Positions 41,114 through 49,047 of a DNA stretch of 64,000 nucleotides are shown piece by piece. Source of the DNA: Winogradskya humida (GTDB taxonomy: Bacteria; Actinomycetota; Actinomycetes; Mycobacteriales; Micromonosporaceae); the NCBI RefSeq assembly GCF_016862215.1, contig NZ_BOMN01000022.1:113274-177273 (forward strand), read 5' to 3'. Under the pieces are notes generated by a model, which was not told the origin of the DNA, did no database searches, and saw nothing but the letters and a program-made list of their open reading frames with translations. The position numbers and the translations under genes were made by a program. How positions within the stretch are numbered: the first letter of the stretch is position 1; every line of letters starts with the position of its first letter.

Positions 41114-42589
41114 ATGCGCGGGCATCTGGTTCGCAACCGCTCATTGTTCGACGTGCCGAAGGACCTGACGTACTTCGTGCACGGCGACGACCATCTTGTG
41201 ATCAACCCGGCGGTCGGGGCCCGCTGCGTCCTGACGCCGGCGGAATTCCGGGTGCTCGAGGCGCTGGCCACCGGGGCACCGCTGGAGACCGCGCAGGAGA
41301 CCGAGAAGGCCCTCGCCAAGTTCATCCTCAGCTGGATCGTCTACTACAACGGGCACCGGCCCACGATCACCGCCAACGAGTCGCCGCTCAACATGGCGTA
41401 CTACGCGATCACCGACGGGTGCAACCTGCGCTGCCCGTACTGTTACGCGTCCTCGGAGAAGTGCCTGCCGAACGAGCTGACCACCGCCGAGTCCCTGGAC
41501 CTGGTGACCCAGATCGCCGAGTTCGGCGCGAAGACCATCGTCTTCACCGGCGGCGAACCGATGCTGCGCAAGGACCTCTTCGAGATCGTCGCCCACGCCC
41601 GGGCCCAGGGACTGCTGGCCAACGTGATCACCAACGCGACGATGATCCGTACCCCGCAGATCGCCCGGCGCTTCGCCGAGCTGTTCAACTCGGTCACGGT
41701 CAGCGTGGACGGCAGCACCGCCGAGACCCACGACAAGACCCGCGGCAAGGGTACGTTCGCCAAGACCCACAAGGCGTTGCGGATGCTCAACGCCGCGGGG
41801 GTGACACCGCGCATCAACCACATCGTCACCTCCGACAGCATCGGCGAGCTGGAGAAGTTCGCGGAGTTCATCCAGGGGCTGGACGTGCACAGCGTGCGGC
41901 TGATGAACCACAACGAGATCGGCCGCGGGGCCAGTGACAACTACGACTTCGGCTGGAACGACCACCTGCGGGTGCAGCAACTCGTCTGGACCTCGCCGAT
42001 AGCCGGCACCCTGCGCCCGGACGGCCCGCGCCCGGTGAGCCCCTGCTCGGTCAGCGGCAACTGCGGGATGGGCGGCAACGAGATCTACATCAACTCGCTC
42101 GGCGACATCTACCCCTGCAAGCTGGTCACCGGCAAGGCCGAGCACGCCGGCAACATCCGCACCCAACCGCTGGCGGACATCTTCGCCAGCCCGGTGCTCG
42201 CGGCGATGCGCCGGAGCACGGTCTTCGGCGGCGAGTTCCACGAGGACTGCGCGAAGTGCTACATCAAGTCGAACTGCGGCGGCGGCTGCCGGGCCACGCA
42301 CATGTCGCTCTCCGGCGACCTGCGGCGCAACGACCGGCACTTCTGCCGGATCCTGCGCCACGGCGTGGTCACCCAGCTGTGGCAGGAGTCCGGGGTCAGC
42401 CGCGCCGAGATCGCCGCGGACGACGAGGCGATGACCGTCCCGCGGATGGTCGGCGGCGGTGCCGTGCACGAGGCGTACGACCAGTGGAAGACCTACGTTC
42501 CCAAGCCGCCGCCGGTGATCCGCACCGGCGCGCTGATCCCCATCATGCCGGTACCGAGGAGGTCGGGCAGTGTCCCTGCACATCAGTGA
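41114..42589 (+). CDS. SPASM-domain radical SAM peptide maturase
   Basis: A 491-aa enzyme starting with ATG 41114 after AAGGAGA. The radical SAM motif is GCNLRCPYCYA (C103, C107, C110), and FTGGEPMLRKDL follows. The C-terminal SPASM domain is rich in Cys: NCGMGGNEIYINSLGDIYPC, then EDCAKCYIKSNCGGGC and a final HFC. A preceding wHTH-like N-terminus and a following PqqD gene fit leader binding. Such enzymes make Cys-to-carbon or carbon-carbon crosslinks. The likely substrate residues are in the CACAIW core. Confidence 0.9.
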   Translation: MRGHLVRNRSLFDVPKDLTYFVHGDDHLVINPAVGARCVLTPAEFRVLEALATGAPLETAQETEKALAKFILSWIVYYNGHRPTITANESPLNMAYYAITDGCNLRCPYCYASSEKCLPNELTTAESLDLVTQIAEFGAKTIVFTGGEPMLRKDLFEIVAHARAQGLLANVITNATMIRTPQIARRFAELFNSVTVSVDGSTAETHDKTRGKGTFAKTHKALRMLNAAGVTPRINHIVTSDSIGELEKFAEFIQGLDVHSVRLMNHNEIGRGASDNYDFGWNDHLRVQQLVWTSPIAGTLRPDGPRPVSPCSVSGNCGMGGNEIYINSLGDIYPCKLVTGKAEHAGNIRTQPLADIFASPVLAAMRRSTVFGGEFHEDCAKCYIKSNCGGGCRATHMSLSGDLRRNDRHFCRILRHGVVTQLWQESGVSRAEIAADDEAMTVPRMVGGGAVHEAYDQWKTYVPKPPPVIRTGALIPIMPVPRRSGSVPAHQ

Positions 42590-42848
42590 ATCCGTCATCT
42601 GGAACGAGACGGCCGACGGCGTCTCGCTCTACCACACCGAGACCGGCGATTTCCGTACGCTGAACGCCACCGCGGCCCAGATCTGGGTCCTCCTCGCCGA
42701 CGGCGGCGACCCGGCGTCGGTCGGCTCCCGGCTGGCGCTGCTGTTCGCCGGCGGCAACGCCGCGATCGCCGCCCGCATCCGCACCGAGGTCCAGACCTTC
42801 GTGGCCTCGATGCTCAGCCAGGGCCTGCTGGAGGACCAACCCTCATGA
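42570..42848 (+). CDS. PqqD-like leader-binding protein (RRE)
   Basis: A 92-aa protein of PqqD size and pattern (VIWNETADGVSLYHTETG, then FRTLNATAAQIWVLLADGG). PqqD proteins are RiPP recognition elements: they bind the leader peptide and present it to the maturase. It starts at GTG 42570, 20 bp inside the radical SAM gene, and overlaps the FAD gene by four bases. Direct partnership with the radical SAM enzyme is very likely. Confidence 0.87.
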   Translation: MSLHISESVIWNETADGVSLYHTETGDFRTLNATAAQIWVLLADGGDPASVGSRLALLFAGGNAAIAARIRTEVQTFVASMLSQGLLEDQPS

Positions 42849-44167
42849 CCTCGGCCGTCGTGCTCGGGGGCGGGTTCGCCGGGGTGCTGGCGGCCCGGGT
42901 GCTCGCCGGTCACGCCGGCACCGTGACCGTGATCGAGAGCGGCCACTACCCGCAGACCCCGGGAGCGCGGCCCGGCGTGCCGCAGGCCCACCACAACCAC
43001 GTGCTGGTCACCGGGGGAGCGCGGGCGCTCGACGAGCTGATCCCCGGCACGGTCGCCGCGCTGCTGGCGGCGGGCGCGCACCGGCGCGGCCTGACCGGCG
43101 ACGCCCTGATCCTCAGCGCGGACGGCTGGTTCCGCCGCCACGAGACCGGCGCGTTCGCGATCTCGTGCAGCCGCTGGCTCCTCGACCACGTCCTCCGCGC
43201 CCGGGCCCTGACCGACCCTCGCATCACCGTCCGCGAGGGCCACCGAGCCCTGCGCCTCATCACCGCCGCCGGCCGGGTCACGGGTGTGGTGGTCACCGGG
43301 CCGGACGGGCGGACCGAGGAACTCCCCGCGGACCTGGTGGTCGACGCGACCGGACGGCGTTCCCCTGCAGGGCGCCGGCTGCCCGGGGTCGAGGAGACGG
43401 TGGTGGACTCCGGGCTCGCGTACTCCACCCGGGTCTATCAGGCCCCGGCCGGTCTCAGCCGGGGCATGCCCGCGATCATGCTGCACCCCCGGACGACCGC
43501 AGGCCGCGAGGGTCACGGCGCGACCCTGTTCCCGATCGAGCGGGGCCGCTGGATCGTCACCCTGACCGGCACCCGCGGCAACACCCCACCCGTGGACGCG
43601 GCCGGCTTCACGGCATGCCTGGCCGCCCTGGGCTCACCGATCGTCGCGGACGTCCTGGCCGGCGCACGCCCGATCGGCCCCCCGCGCCCGTACCGCGCCA
43701 CCGCCAACCGCCGCCGCCACTTCGAACGCCGCCGTACCGGGGGCTTCCTCGTCCTCGGCGACGCGCTGGTGGCCACGAACCCGGTCTACTCGCTCGGCAT
43801 GTCGGTGGCCGCGCTCAGCGCCCTGCGACTGGACGGCGCCCTGACCGAGCACGGCCTGCACGCGGCCCCGGCCCTGCAGCAAGCCGTCGCCGCGGAGGCG
43901 GACCGGGCCTGGCAGATGGCGGTGGCGAAGGACCGCCCGGCCCCCGCCACGGTCCCGGCGCCCCTGCGTGCCCTGATCGGCCGGTCCCTGCTCGGCAGCC
44001 CGGCCCTGATCGGCGAGCTGTTCCGCGACCAGACCCTGCTCGAACCGGCGACCGGCGGCCTTCGCACCCTCGCCGGGCCCCCGCCGCCGCTGCTCAGCAC
44101 CGGTGACGCGGTGGCGCAGTTCCCCCGGCTCGGCGACTGGTACTCGGCAATGGGGAGGGCGACATGA
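42845..44167 (+). CDS. FAD-dependent monooxygenase-like oxidoreductase
   Basis: A 440-aa flavoprotein. The N-terminal FAD-binding fingerprint is AVVLGGGFAGVLAARVLA, then the region VVDATGRRSP and GFLVLGDALVATNPVYSLGM, typical of group A flavin monooxygenases and geranylgeranyl-reductase-like enzymes. It is probably an oxidation or dehydrogenation step on the peptide. Its start overlaps the PqqD stop, and its own stop overlaps the next gene by four bases. Confidence 0.85.
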   Translation: MTSAVVLGGGFAGVLAARVLAGHAGTVTVIESGHYPQTPGARPGVPQAHHNHVLVTGGARALDELIPGTVAALLAAGAHRRGLTGDALILSADGWFRRHETGAFAISCSRWLLDHVLRARALTDPRITVREGHRALRLITAAGRVTGVVVTGPDGRTEELPADLVVDATGRRSPAGRRLPGVEETVVDSGLAYSTRVYQAPAGLSRGMPAIMLHPRTTAGREGHGATLFPIERGRWIVTLTGTRGNTPPVDAAGFTACLAALGSPIVADVLAGARPIGPPRPYRATANRRRHFERRRTGGFLVLGDALVATNPVYSLGMSVAALSALRLDGALTEHGLHAAPALQQAVAAEADRAWQMAVAKDRPAPATVPAPLRALIGRSLLGSPALIGELFRDQTLLEPATGGLRTLAGPPPPLLSTGDAVAQFPRLGDWYSAMGRAT

Positions 44168-46035
44168 CCGTGATCCCGCACGAGGTGCTGTTCGGCAACC
44201 CGGCATACCTGAAGCCTGAGGTCTCCCCGGACGGCCGCAGCCTGTTCTTCCTCGCCCCGCACGAGGGTGTGATGAACGTCTGGACCGCCCCGGTCGGCGA
44301 CCCCGGCGCGGCGACCCCGGTGACTGACGACCGCGGCCGCGGCATCCGGCTCTTCGGCGTGTGCCACGACAACCGCACCCTGTTCCACCTGCGCGACCGC
44401 GACGGCGACGAGAGCTGGCGGCTCTACCTGGTCGACCTCGCGACCGGCGCGGAACGCTGCGCGACCCCGTTCGACGGCGTCCAGGCCCGCATCCTCACGC
44501 ACAACCGCCGCCACCCGGGCACGATCCTGCTCGGACTCAACAGGAACCGCCCGAACCTGCACGACGTCTACCGCCTCGACCTGGCCACCGCCGAGCTCAC
44601 CGAGGTGGCCACGAACCCCGGCTATCTGAGCTGGATCATCGACGCCGACCTGAACGTGCGCGGCGGCACCCGCATGCACCCGGACGGCAGCCTGACGATC
44701 CACGTCGACGACACCGTCCTCGAGGTGCCCTACGAGGACGTCATGACCACCCGCGTCCTGGGCTTCTCCGCCGACAGCAGCACGTACTACCTGCAGTCGT
44801 CGATCGACGCCAACGCCAGCCGCCTCTTCGCCGTCGACGTCGCCACGGGCACCCACACGCTGCTGGCCGAACACCCCGTCCACGACATCCGCCAGGTCGA
44901 GGTCCACCCGGAGACCGGCGTCCCCCAGGCGGTCATCTTCGCCGGCGACCGCGACGAGCGCCTCTTCCTCGACGAGACCTACGCCAAGGACCTCGACCGC
45001 ATCACAACGGCCCTTCACCACCTTGATGCCGAGGTGTACGCCGACCGCGCCGCCCCCGTCTGGACGATCACCGCCGTCACCGGTGCGGGCCCGCTGCTCT
45101 ACTACGTCTACGACCCGTCCCGTGAACAGCTGACGTACCTGTTCAACCACCAGCCCGCCCTCGACGCGTACGAGCTCGCTCGGATGGAACCGTTCACGTT
45201 CACCGCGCGGGACGGCGTACCCGTGCATGGGTATGTGACCTGGCCCTTGAACTGCTCCGGCCCGGTGCCCGCGGTCGTCAACGTGCACGGCGGCCCCTGG
45301 TCCCGCAACTTCTTCGGCTTCGACGAGGAAGCCCAGCTCCTGGCCAACCGCGGCTACGCCTGCATCCAGGTCAACTATCGCGGCTCCACCGGTTACGGCA
45401 AACGCTTCCGCAACCTCGGCGCCCGCCAATGGGGCGCCGCCATGCACACCGACCTGCTCGACGCGGTCACCCACCTGACCACCACCAGCGCGATCGACCC
45501 GGCCCGGGTGGCGATCATGGGCTGCTCGTACGGCGGCTACGCGGCCCTGGCCGGAGCGGCCTTCACCCCCGACGTCTTCGCCTGCGCCATCGACCTGTGC
45601 GGCCCGTCGAGCCTGCTGACGATGCTCGCCGCCGGCGCCCCCTACCGAACCCCCCTCACCGCCTTCATGTACGCCCAGGTAGGCGACCCCGAACTCGACG
45701 CGGACATGCTCTGGGCCCGTTCCCCGTTGTCCCGCATCAACGACATCACCATCCCCATCCTGATCGCCCAGGGCGCCAACGACGTCCGCGTACCCCGATC
45801 AGAAGCGGAACAGATCGTCGAAGCCCTCCGCCACAAAGGCCTGCCCCACGAATACCTCCTCTTCCCCGACGAAGGCCACGGCCTCGCCCGCCCCCACAAC
45901 CGCCAGACCTACTACACCGCCGTAGAACGCTTCCTCGCCACCCACCTGTCCCCGAAAGGCCCCCCATGCGCTCCTGGAACACCCCCCGCGGTGGGGGAGA
46001 CATCGTCTACGGCCTCGGCCTCATCGGCGCCCTGA
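44164..46035 (+). CDS. Prolyl-oligopeptidase-family (S9) serine peptidase
   Basis: A 623-aa protein. Residues 1-350 form a beta-propeller that gates substrate size. The alpha/beta-hydrolase domain follows, with nucleophile GCSYGGYA (S455), Asp in GANDVRV (D540) and His in DEGHGLARP (H572). Small-peptide specificity makes it a candidate for removing the leader or trimming the product, or for self-resistance. The last 25 residues (Pro/Ser/Ala-rich) overlap the next gene in another frame and look like an extension rather than conserved sequence. Confidence 0.87.
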   Translation: MTVIPHEVLFGNPAYLKPEVSPDGRSLFFLAPHEGVMNVWTAPVGDPGAATPVTDDRGRGIRLFGVCHDNRTLFHLRDRDGDESWRLYLVDLATGAERCATPFDGVQARILTHNRRHPGTILLGLNRNRPNLHDVYRLDLATAELTEVATNPGYLSWIIDADLNVRGGTRMHPDGSLTIHVDDTVLEVPYEDVMTTRVLGFSADSSTYYLQSSIDANASRLFAVDVATGTHTLLAEHPVHDIRQVEVHPETGVPQAVIFAGDRDERLFLDETYAKDLDRITTALHHLDAEVYADRAAPVWTITAVTGAGPLLYYVYDPSREQLTYLFNHQPALDAYELARMEPFTFTARDGVPVHGYVTWPLNCSGPVPAVVNVHGGPWSRNFFGFDEEAQLLANRGYACIQVNYRGSTGYGKRFRNLGARQWGAAMHTDLLDAVTHLTTTSAIDPARVAIMGCSYGGYAALAGAAFTPDVFACAIDLCGPSSLLTMLAAGAPYRTPLTAFMYAQVGDPELDADMLWARSPLSRINDITIPILIAQGANDVRVPRSEAEQIVEALRHKGLPHEYLLFPDEGHGLARPHNRQTYYTAVERFLATHLSPKGPPCAPGTPPAVGETSSTASASSAP

Positions 46036-46133
46036 TCCATTACATCGCCGAAGCGAACGCCTTCTGGCCCGCCCTCCTGGGCATCCTCAAAGCCCTGATC
46101 TGGCCCGTCTTCCTGGTCCAGTCCCTCCTCTAG
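45966..46133 (+). CDS. Small membrane protein overlapping the S9 peptidase gene
   Basis: A 55-aa protein (ATG 45966, with AAAGG upstream). The sequence is mostly one or two hydrophobic helices, YGLGLIGALIHYIA and FWPALLGILKALIWPVFLVQ, preceded by a short polar start. It overlaps the upstream gene by 70 bp in a different frame. The strongly hydrophobic pattern supports it as real. The role is unknown; immunity is only a guess. Confidence 0.65.
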   Translation: MRSWNTPRGGGDIVYGLGLIGALIHYIAEANAFWPALLGILKALIWPVFLVQSLL

Positions 46134-46142
46134 AATGGACCG

Positions 46143-46675
46143 GTGCCGGGCAAGAAGTACCTACTCCTCGACCACGACGGTGTGCTGGTGGACACCGAAC
46201 TCTGGTATTACCGAGCCGGCGCGCGAGCCTTAGCGGACATCGGCGTAACCGGCAATATCTGAGAACAGAATCCATTGAAATCAACGGCGTCATCAACGCC
46301 CTCACCGAACTGTCACAACATGCCCGCATGGCCATCGTCACGACGGCAAAGCGCGCGGACTTCGAGCTCATCCACCAGAACCGCCACATCAGACAATTCA
46401 TGGACTTCGTCCTGGTCCGCGAAGACTACAACCACGCCAAACCCCACCCCGAGCCCTACCTGACCGGCCTGAACCGTTTCGGCGCCACCAGAGAAGAAAC
46501 CCTCGTCATAGAGGACTCCGCCCGAGGTCTGAACTCAGCAGTGGCAGCCGGCATCGACTGCGCCATCGTCCACAACGACTTCACCAGAACACATGACTTC
46601 TCGCGGGCCGACTATCGCATCAAAACCCTGCTCGACCTGAAGGACATAATCCTTGGAATAGGCCGGTCATCGTGA
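46143..46675 (+). pseudogene. HAD-family hydrolase pseudogene with internal deletion
   Basis: The gene begins well with the HAD motif I sequence YLLLDHDGVLVDTELWYYRA, but it hits TGA at 46260 after about 40 codons. From 46262 another frame resumes with IEINGVINALTELSQHARM, then MAIVTTAKRADFELIHQN (motif II) and LVIEDSARGLNSAVAAG (motif III), ending at 46675. About 60 or more residues of the cap region expected between motifs I and II are missing. This is a deletion plus frameshift, so no function is expected. Confidence 0.75.
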
Positions 46676-46985
46676 GACCAGATGTTGCACGATCAAGTCC
46701 TGCCCACGCATAATCTGCGGCCACCCCTGTCAAACACCGCAATTTATTGAACCGAACAAAACACATTCCCCCGCCCGCGACCACAGCAAGCACCGACGTC
46801 GTAACACGGGGCAACTCCACCTCCGCACGCCCTGATCCCAACGCTTGCCACCCGCCCAGCCGGAGCGTTTCGCCCGGGCCGTGCCACCCACCCGGCCGTG
46901 CCACCCACCTGGCTGTGCCGCCCACCTGGCCATGCCACCCACCCGGCCCGCGAACCGTGCCCACCTGGCCCCATAGGCTGATGGC
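46676..46985. other. Intergenic region, 310 bp, with tandem repeats
   Basis: Between the HAD pseudogene and the response regulator. Except for the 17-bp repeats (46881-46970, listed separately) it holds no recognisable gene. The first part is less GC-rich than its surroundings. Confidence 0.5.
46881..46970 (+). repeat. 17-bp tandem repeat, about 5 copies, before the response regulator
   Basis: Units of the form GTGCCACCCACCCGGCC lie at 46881, 46898, 46915 and 46932, with a partial diverged copy at 46957. They end 15 bp before the response-regulator start codon and so occupy its 5' untranslated or promoter region. Confidence 0.88.
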
Positions 46986-47801
46986 ATGCGCGTGCTGATC
47001 GTGGAAGACGATTCCAACCTTGCCGAAACCGTTCGTGACGGCCTGCGGCTGGAGGCGATCGACGCCGACATCGCCGGCGACGGCGCCCGCGCCCTGGAAC
47101 TGCTGAGCGTCAACTCCTACGACCTCGCCGTCCTCGACCGGGACACCCGCGGCACCCGCGGCCCCTCCGGCGACGAGATCGCCCAGCGAATCGCAGCCTC
47201 CGGCACCGGCATGCCGTACCTCATGCTCACCGGCCCGTCCGAACTCGCCGCGTCCGAGCTCACCGACCCGTCCGAGCTTGCGAAACCTTCCGAGCTTGCC
47301 AATTCGTCCGAGCTTGCCAATTCGTCCGGGCCTGCCGCATCGTCCGGGCCTGCCGCGCCGTTCGAGCTCGTCAAACCGTTCGCCGTCGGGGAGCTCGTGC
47401 TGCGGCTGCGGGCGCTCGACAGCGAACGTACGCCGGTGCGGCCCCCGGTTCGCGAGACCGCCGGGCTGCGACTGGACCCGTTCCACCGTGAGGCCGTCCG
47501 TGACGGGCGCCGGATCGCGCTCACCCGCCGGCAGTTCGCCGTGCTCGAGATCCTCGTCGCCGCCGAAGGGGATGCCGTCCCCGCCGGCGAGCTGCTCGAG
47601 CGGGCCTGGGGCGACGACGCCGACCCGCTCGCCAACGCCGTCAAGGTCACCATCTCAGCCCTGCGCAAACGACTCGGTACCCCCTGGCTGATCGCCACGG
47701 CGCCCGGGGTGGGCTACCGGATCGACCCCGGCGCCGACTCCACCCGCACCGGCGAGGAGCTCGCCCCCGCCGCAGACAGCCGGCACGCCCCTCAAGAGTG
47801 A
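46986..47801 (+). CDS. OmpR-type response regulator with repeat-expanded receiver
   Basis: A 271-aa two-domain regulator. The receiver has the acidic pair (EDD, 7-9), phosphoacceptor D51 in LAVLDRD, Thr82 and the conserved Lys130 in LVKPF. Between Thr82 and Lys130, where relatives have about 22 residues including a GADDYL motif, there are 47 residues of repeats based on SELANSS and SGPAAS. A winged-helix DNA-binding domain follows (ALTRRQFAVLEILV). No histidine kinase is encoded beside it. Whether the altered receiver still folds and signals is uncertain. Confidence 0.82.
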   Translation: MRVLIVEDDSNLAETVRDGLRLEAIDADIAGDGARALELLSVNSYDLAVLDRDTRGTRGPSGDEIAQRIAASGTGMPYLMLTGPSELAASELTDPSELAKPSELANSSELANSSGPAASSGPAAPFELVKPFAVGELVLRLRALDSERTPVRPPVRETAGLRLDPFHREAVRDGRRIALTRRQFAVLEILVAAEGDAVPAGELLERAWGDDADPLANAVKVTISALRKRLGTPWLIATAPGVGYRIDPGADSTRTGEELAPAADSRHAPQE

Positions 47802-47825
47802 ACCGGCACGCCCCTCAAGAGTGAA
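47780..47825 (+). repeat. Perfect 23-bp direct duplication across a stop codon
   Basis: CCGGCACGCCCCTCAAGAGT plus GAA occurs at 47780-47802 and again at 47803-47825. The first copy contains the last codons and TGA of the response regulator. Confidence 0.95.
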
Positions 47826-47827
47826 AT

Positions 47828-47875
47828 CGTGGAGGCTGAGCCGGGCACGAACCGTCAGCCGGCCCAGCCTCCACG
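47828..47875 (+). terminator. Hairpin after the response regulator gene
   Basis: Inverted repeat CGTGGAGGCTG / CAGCCTCCACG, 11 bp perfect, with a 26-nt loop that contains a nested GCCGG/CCGGC. There is no U-tract. It is probably a terminator. Confidence 0.5.
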
Positions 47876-47984
47876 ACCAGCAGCAGGCAAGCCAGCTGCA
47901 ATAATTGACCCAGCCTCCTAGGACGACCAAGACCAAGTGCGCCCCGGCTCAACCGAAGAAACCTCGGGCGCGTATCAATGGGAT

Positions 47985-49046
47985 GTGGAACGAGTGCGGG
48001 CGTACGCGGGACTGATCTCCGCTCTGGCAGCGGGAACCCTGCTCCTGGCCCTGCCGCCCGCCGCGCAGGGCAAGACCGGAGCCCCGGCACCTTTGTCCGT
48101 GGCGTGGCCGACGGCGAGCAAGGCCGCACTCCCGGCAACGCTCCCGGACAAAACCGCCTACGAGCCCACCCTGTTCCTCGACGCGAACACGTCGGTCGGC
48201 ACCGCGCCCACCCCCGACGGCAAGTCACTACGCCTACTGATCCGGACGAAAACCGAGAAGGTCCTCCGCACCCTCCCCAGCACCGCAAACCCGTCATTCC
48301 AGAGCGTGAGCGTCGCAGGCGGCACCCTCGGCTGGTTCGAGCGCACGGACAAGGGCGGCCTCCAGCTCTGGATGGCCGACCTCAAGACCGGCGCGGTCCG
48401 GCAGGTCACGGCGGACACCGGCCTGGCAAGGTTCTACCGCTCCGACAACGACCTGGTCATAGCCGACGGCCGGTTCCGCTGGGTGGCGAGCGGCCCGCGG
48501 GACACCACGGAAGTACGGTCGGTTGCGCTTCAAGGCGGGCCCGTTGAGGTACGCCCGGAGCCCGGCTCATGGCGGTTCACCGGCTGGCCCTGGCTGGTGG
48601 ACGGCGCAACCAGCACGACCGGCGCGACCACCCTGCGTAACCTTGTCACGGGGCAGGACGTCAAGGTCAAGACGACGCGTAAGGCGGCAACCGATTGCAG
48701 CCCGACCTGGTGTCAGGTGGTGTCGCTGGACGAGGACGGTTACAGCAGGATCGAGCTGATGCGTCCCGACGGCAGCGCCCGGGTCGACGTCGCGGGGGAC
48801 ACCGCGAACACGGAGATCGTCGACGTCGCGCCGCTGGGCAAGTTTGAGATCTTCGTGCGGATCGACGCGAACTCCGAGCTCACGGGCAATGCCGAGCTGC
48901 TGATGTACGAGATCGCGACCCACCGTACGGTGCAGGTCAGCCCGGACGCCGGCCAGATCGCGTACCGGAACGGCGTGTTGTCCTGGTCCACCGGCAACCT
49001 GGAGACGTTCGTGCGGCACAGCCTTGACCTGCGCACGATCCATTGA
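47985..49046 (+). CDS. Secreted beta-propeller-like protein of unknown function
   Basis: A 353-aa protein, start GTG 47985 (GTG 47994 possible). A signal peptide (LISALAAGTLLLALPPAAQG) is followed by repeated WD/TolB-like segments with polar turns, such as LQLWMADLKTGAVRQVTAD and the C-terminal TVQVSPDAGQIAYRNGVLSW. There is no catalytic motif. It is probably exported. It converges with the exonuclease gene with a one-base gap. Confidence 0.7.
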   Translation: MERVRAYAGLISALAAGTLLLALPPAAQGKTGAPAPLSVAWPTASKAALPATLPDKTAYEPTLFLDANTSVGTAPTPDGKSLRLLIRTKTEKVLRTLPSTANPSFQSVSVAGGTLGWFERTDKGGLQLWMADLKTGAVRQVTADTGLARFYRSDNDLVIADGRFRWVASGPRDTTEVRSVALQGGPVEVRPEPGSWRFTGWPWLVDGATSTTGATTLRNLVTGQDVKVKTTRKAATDCSPTWCQVVSLDEDGYSRIELMRPDGSARVDVAGDTANTEIVDVAPLGKFEIFVRIDANSELTGNAELLMYEIATHRTVQVSPDAGQIAYRNGVLSWSTGNLETFVRHSLDLRTIH

Positions 49047-49047
49047 G

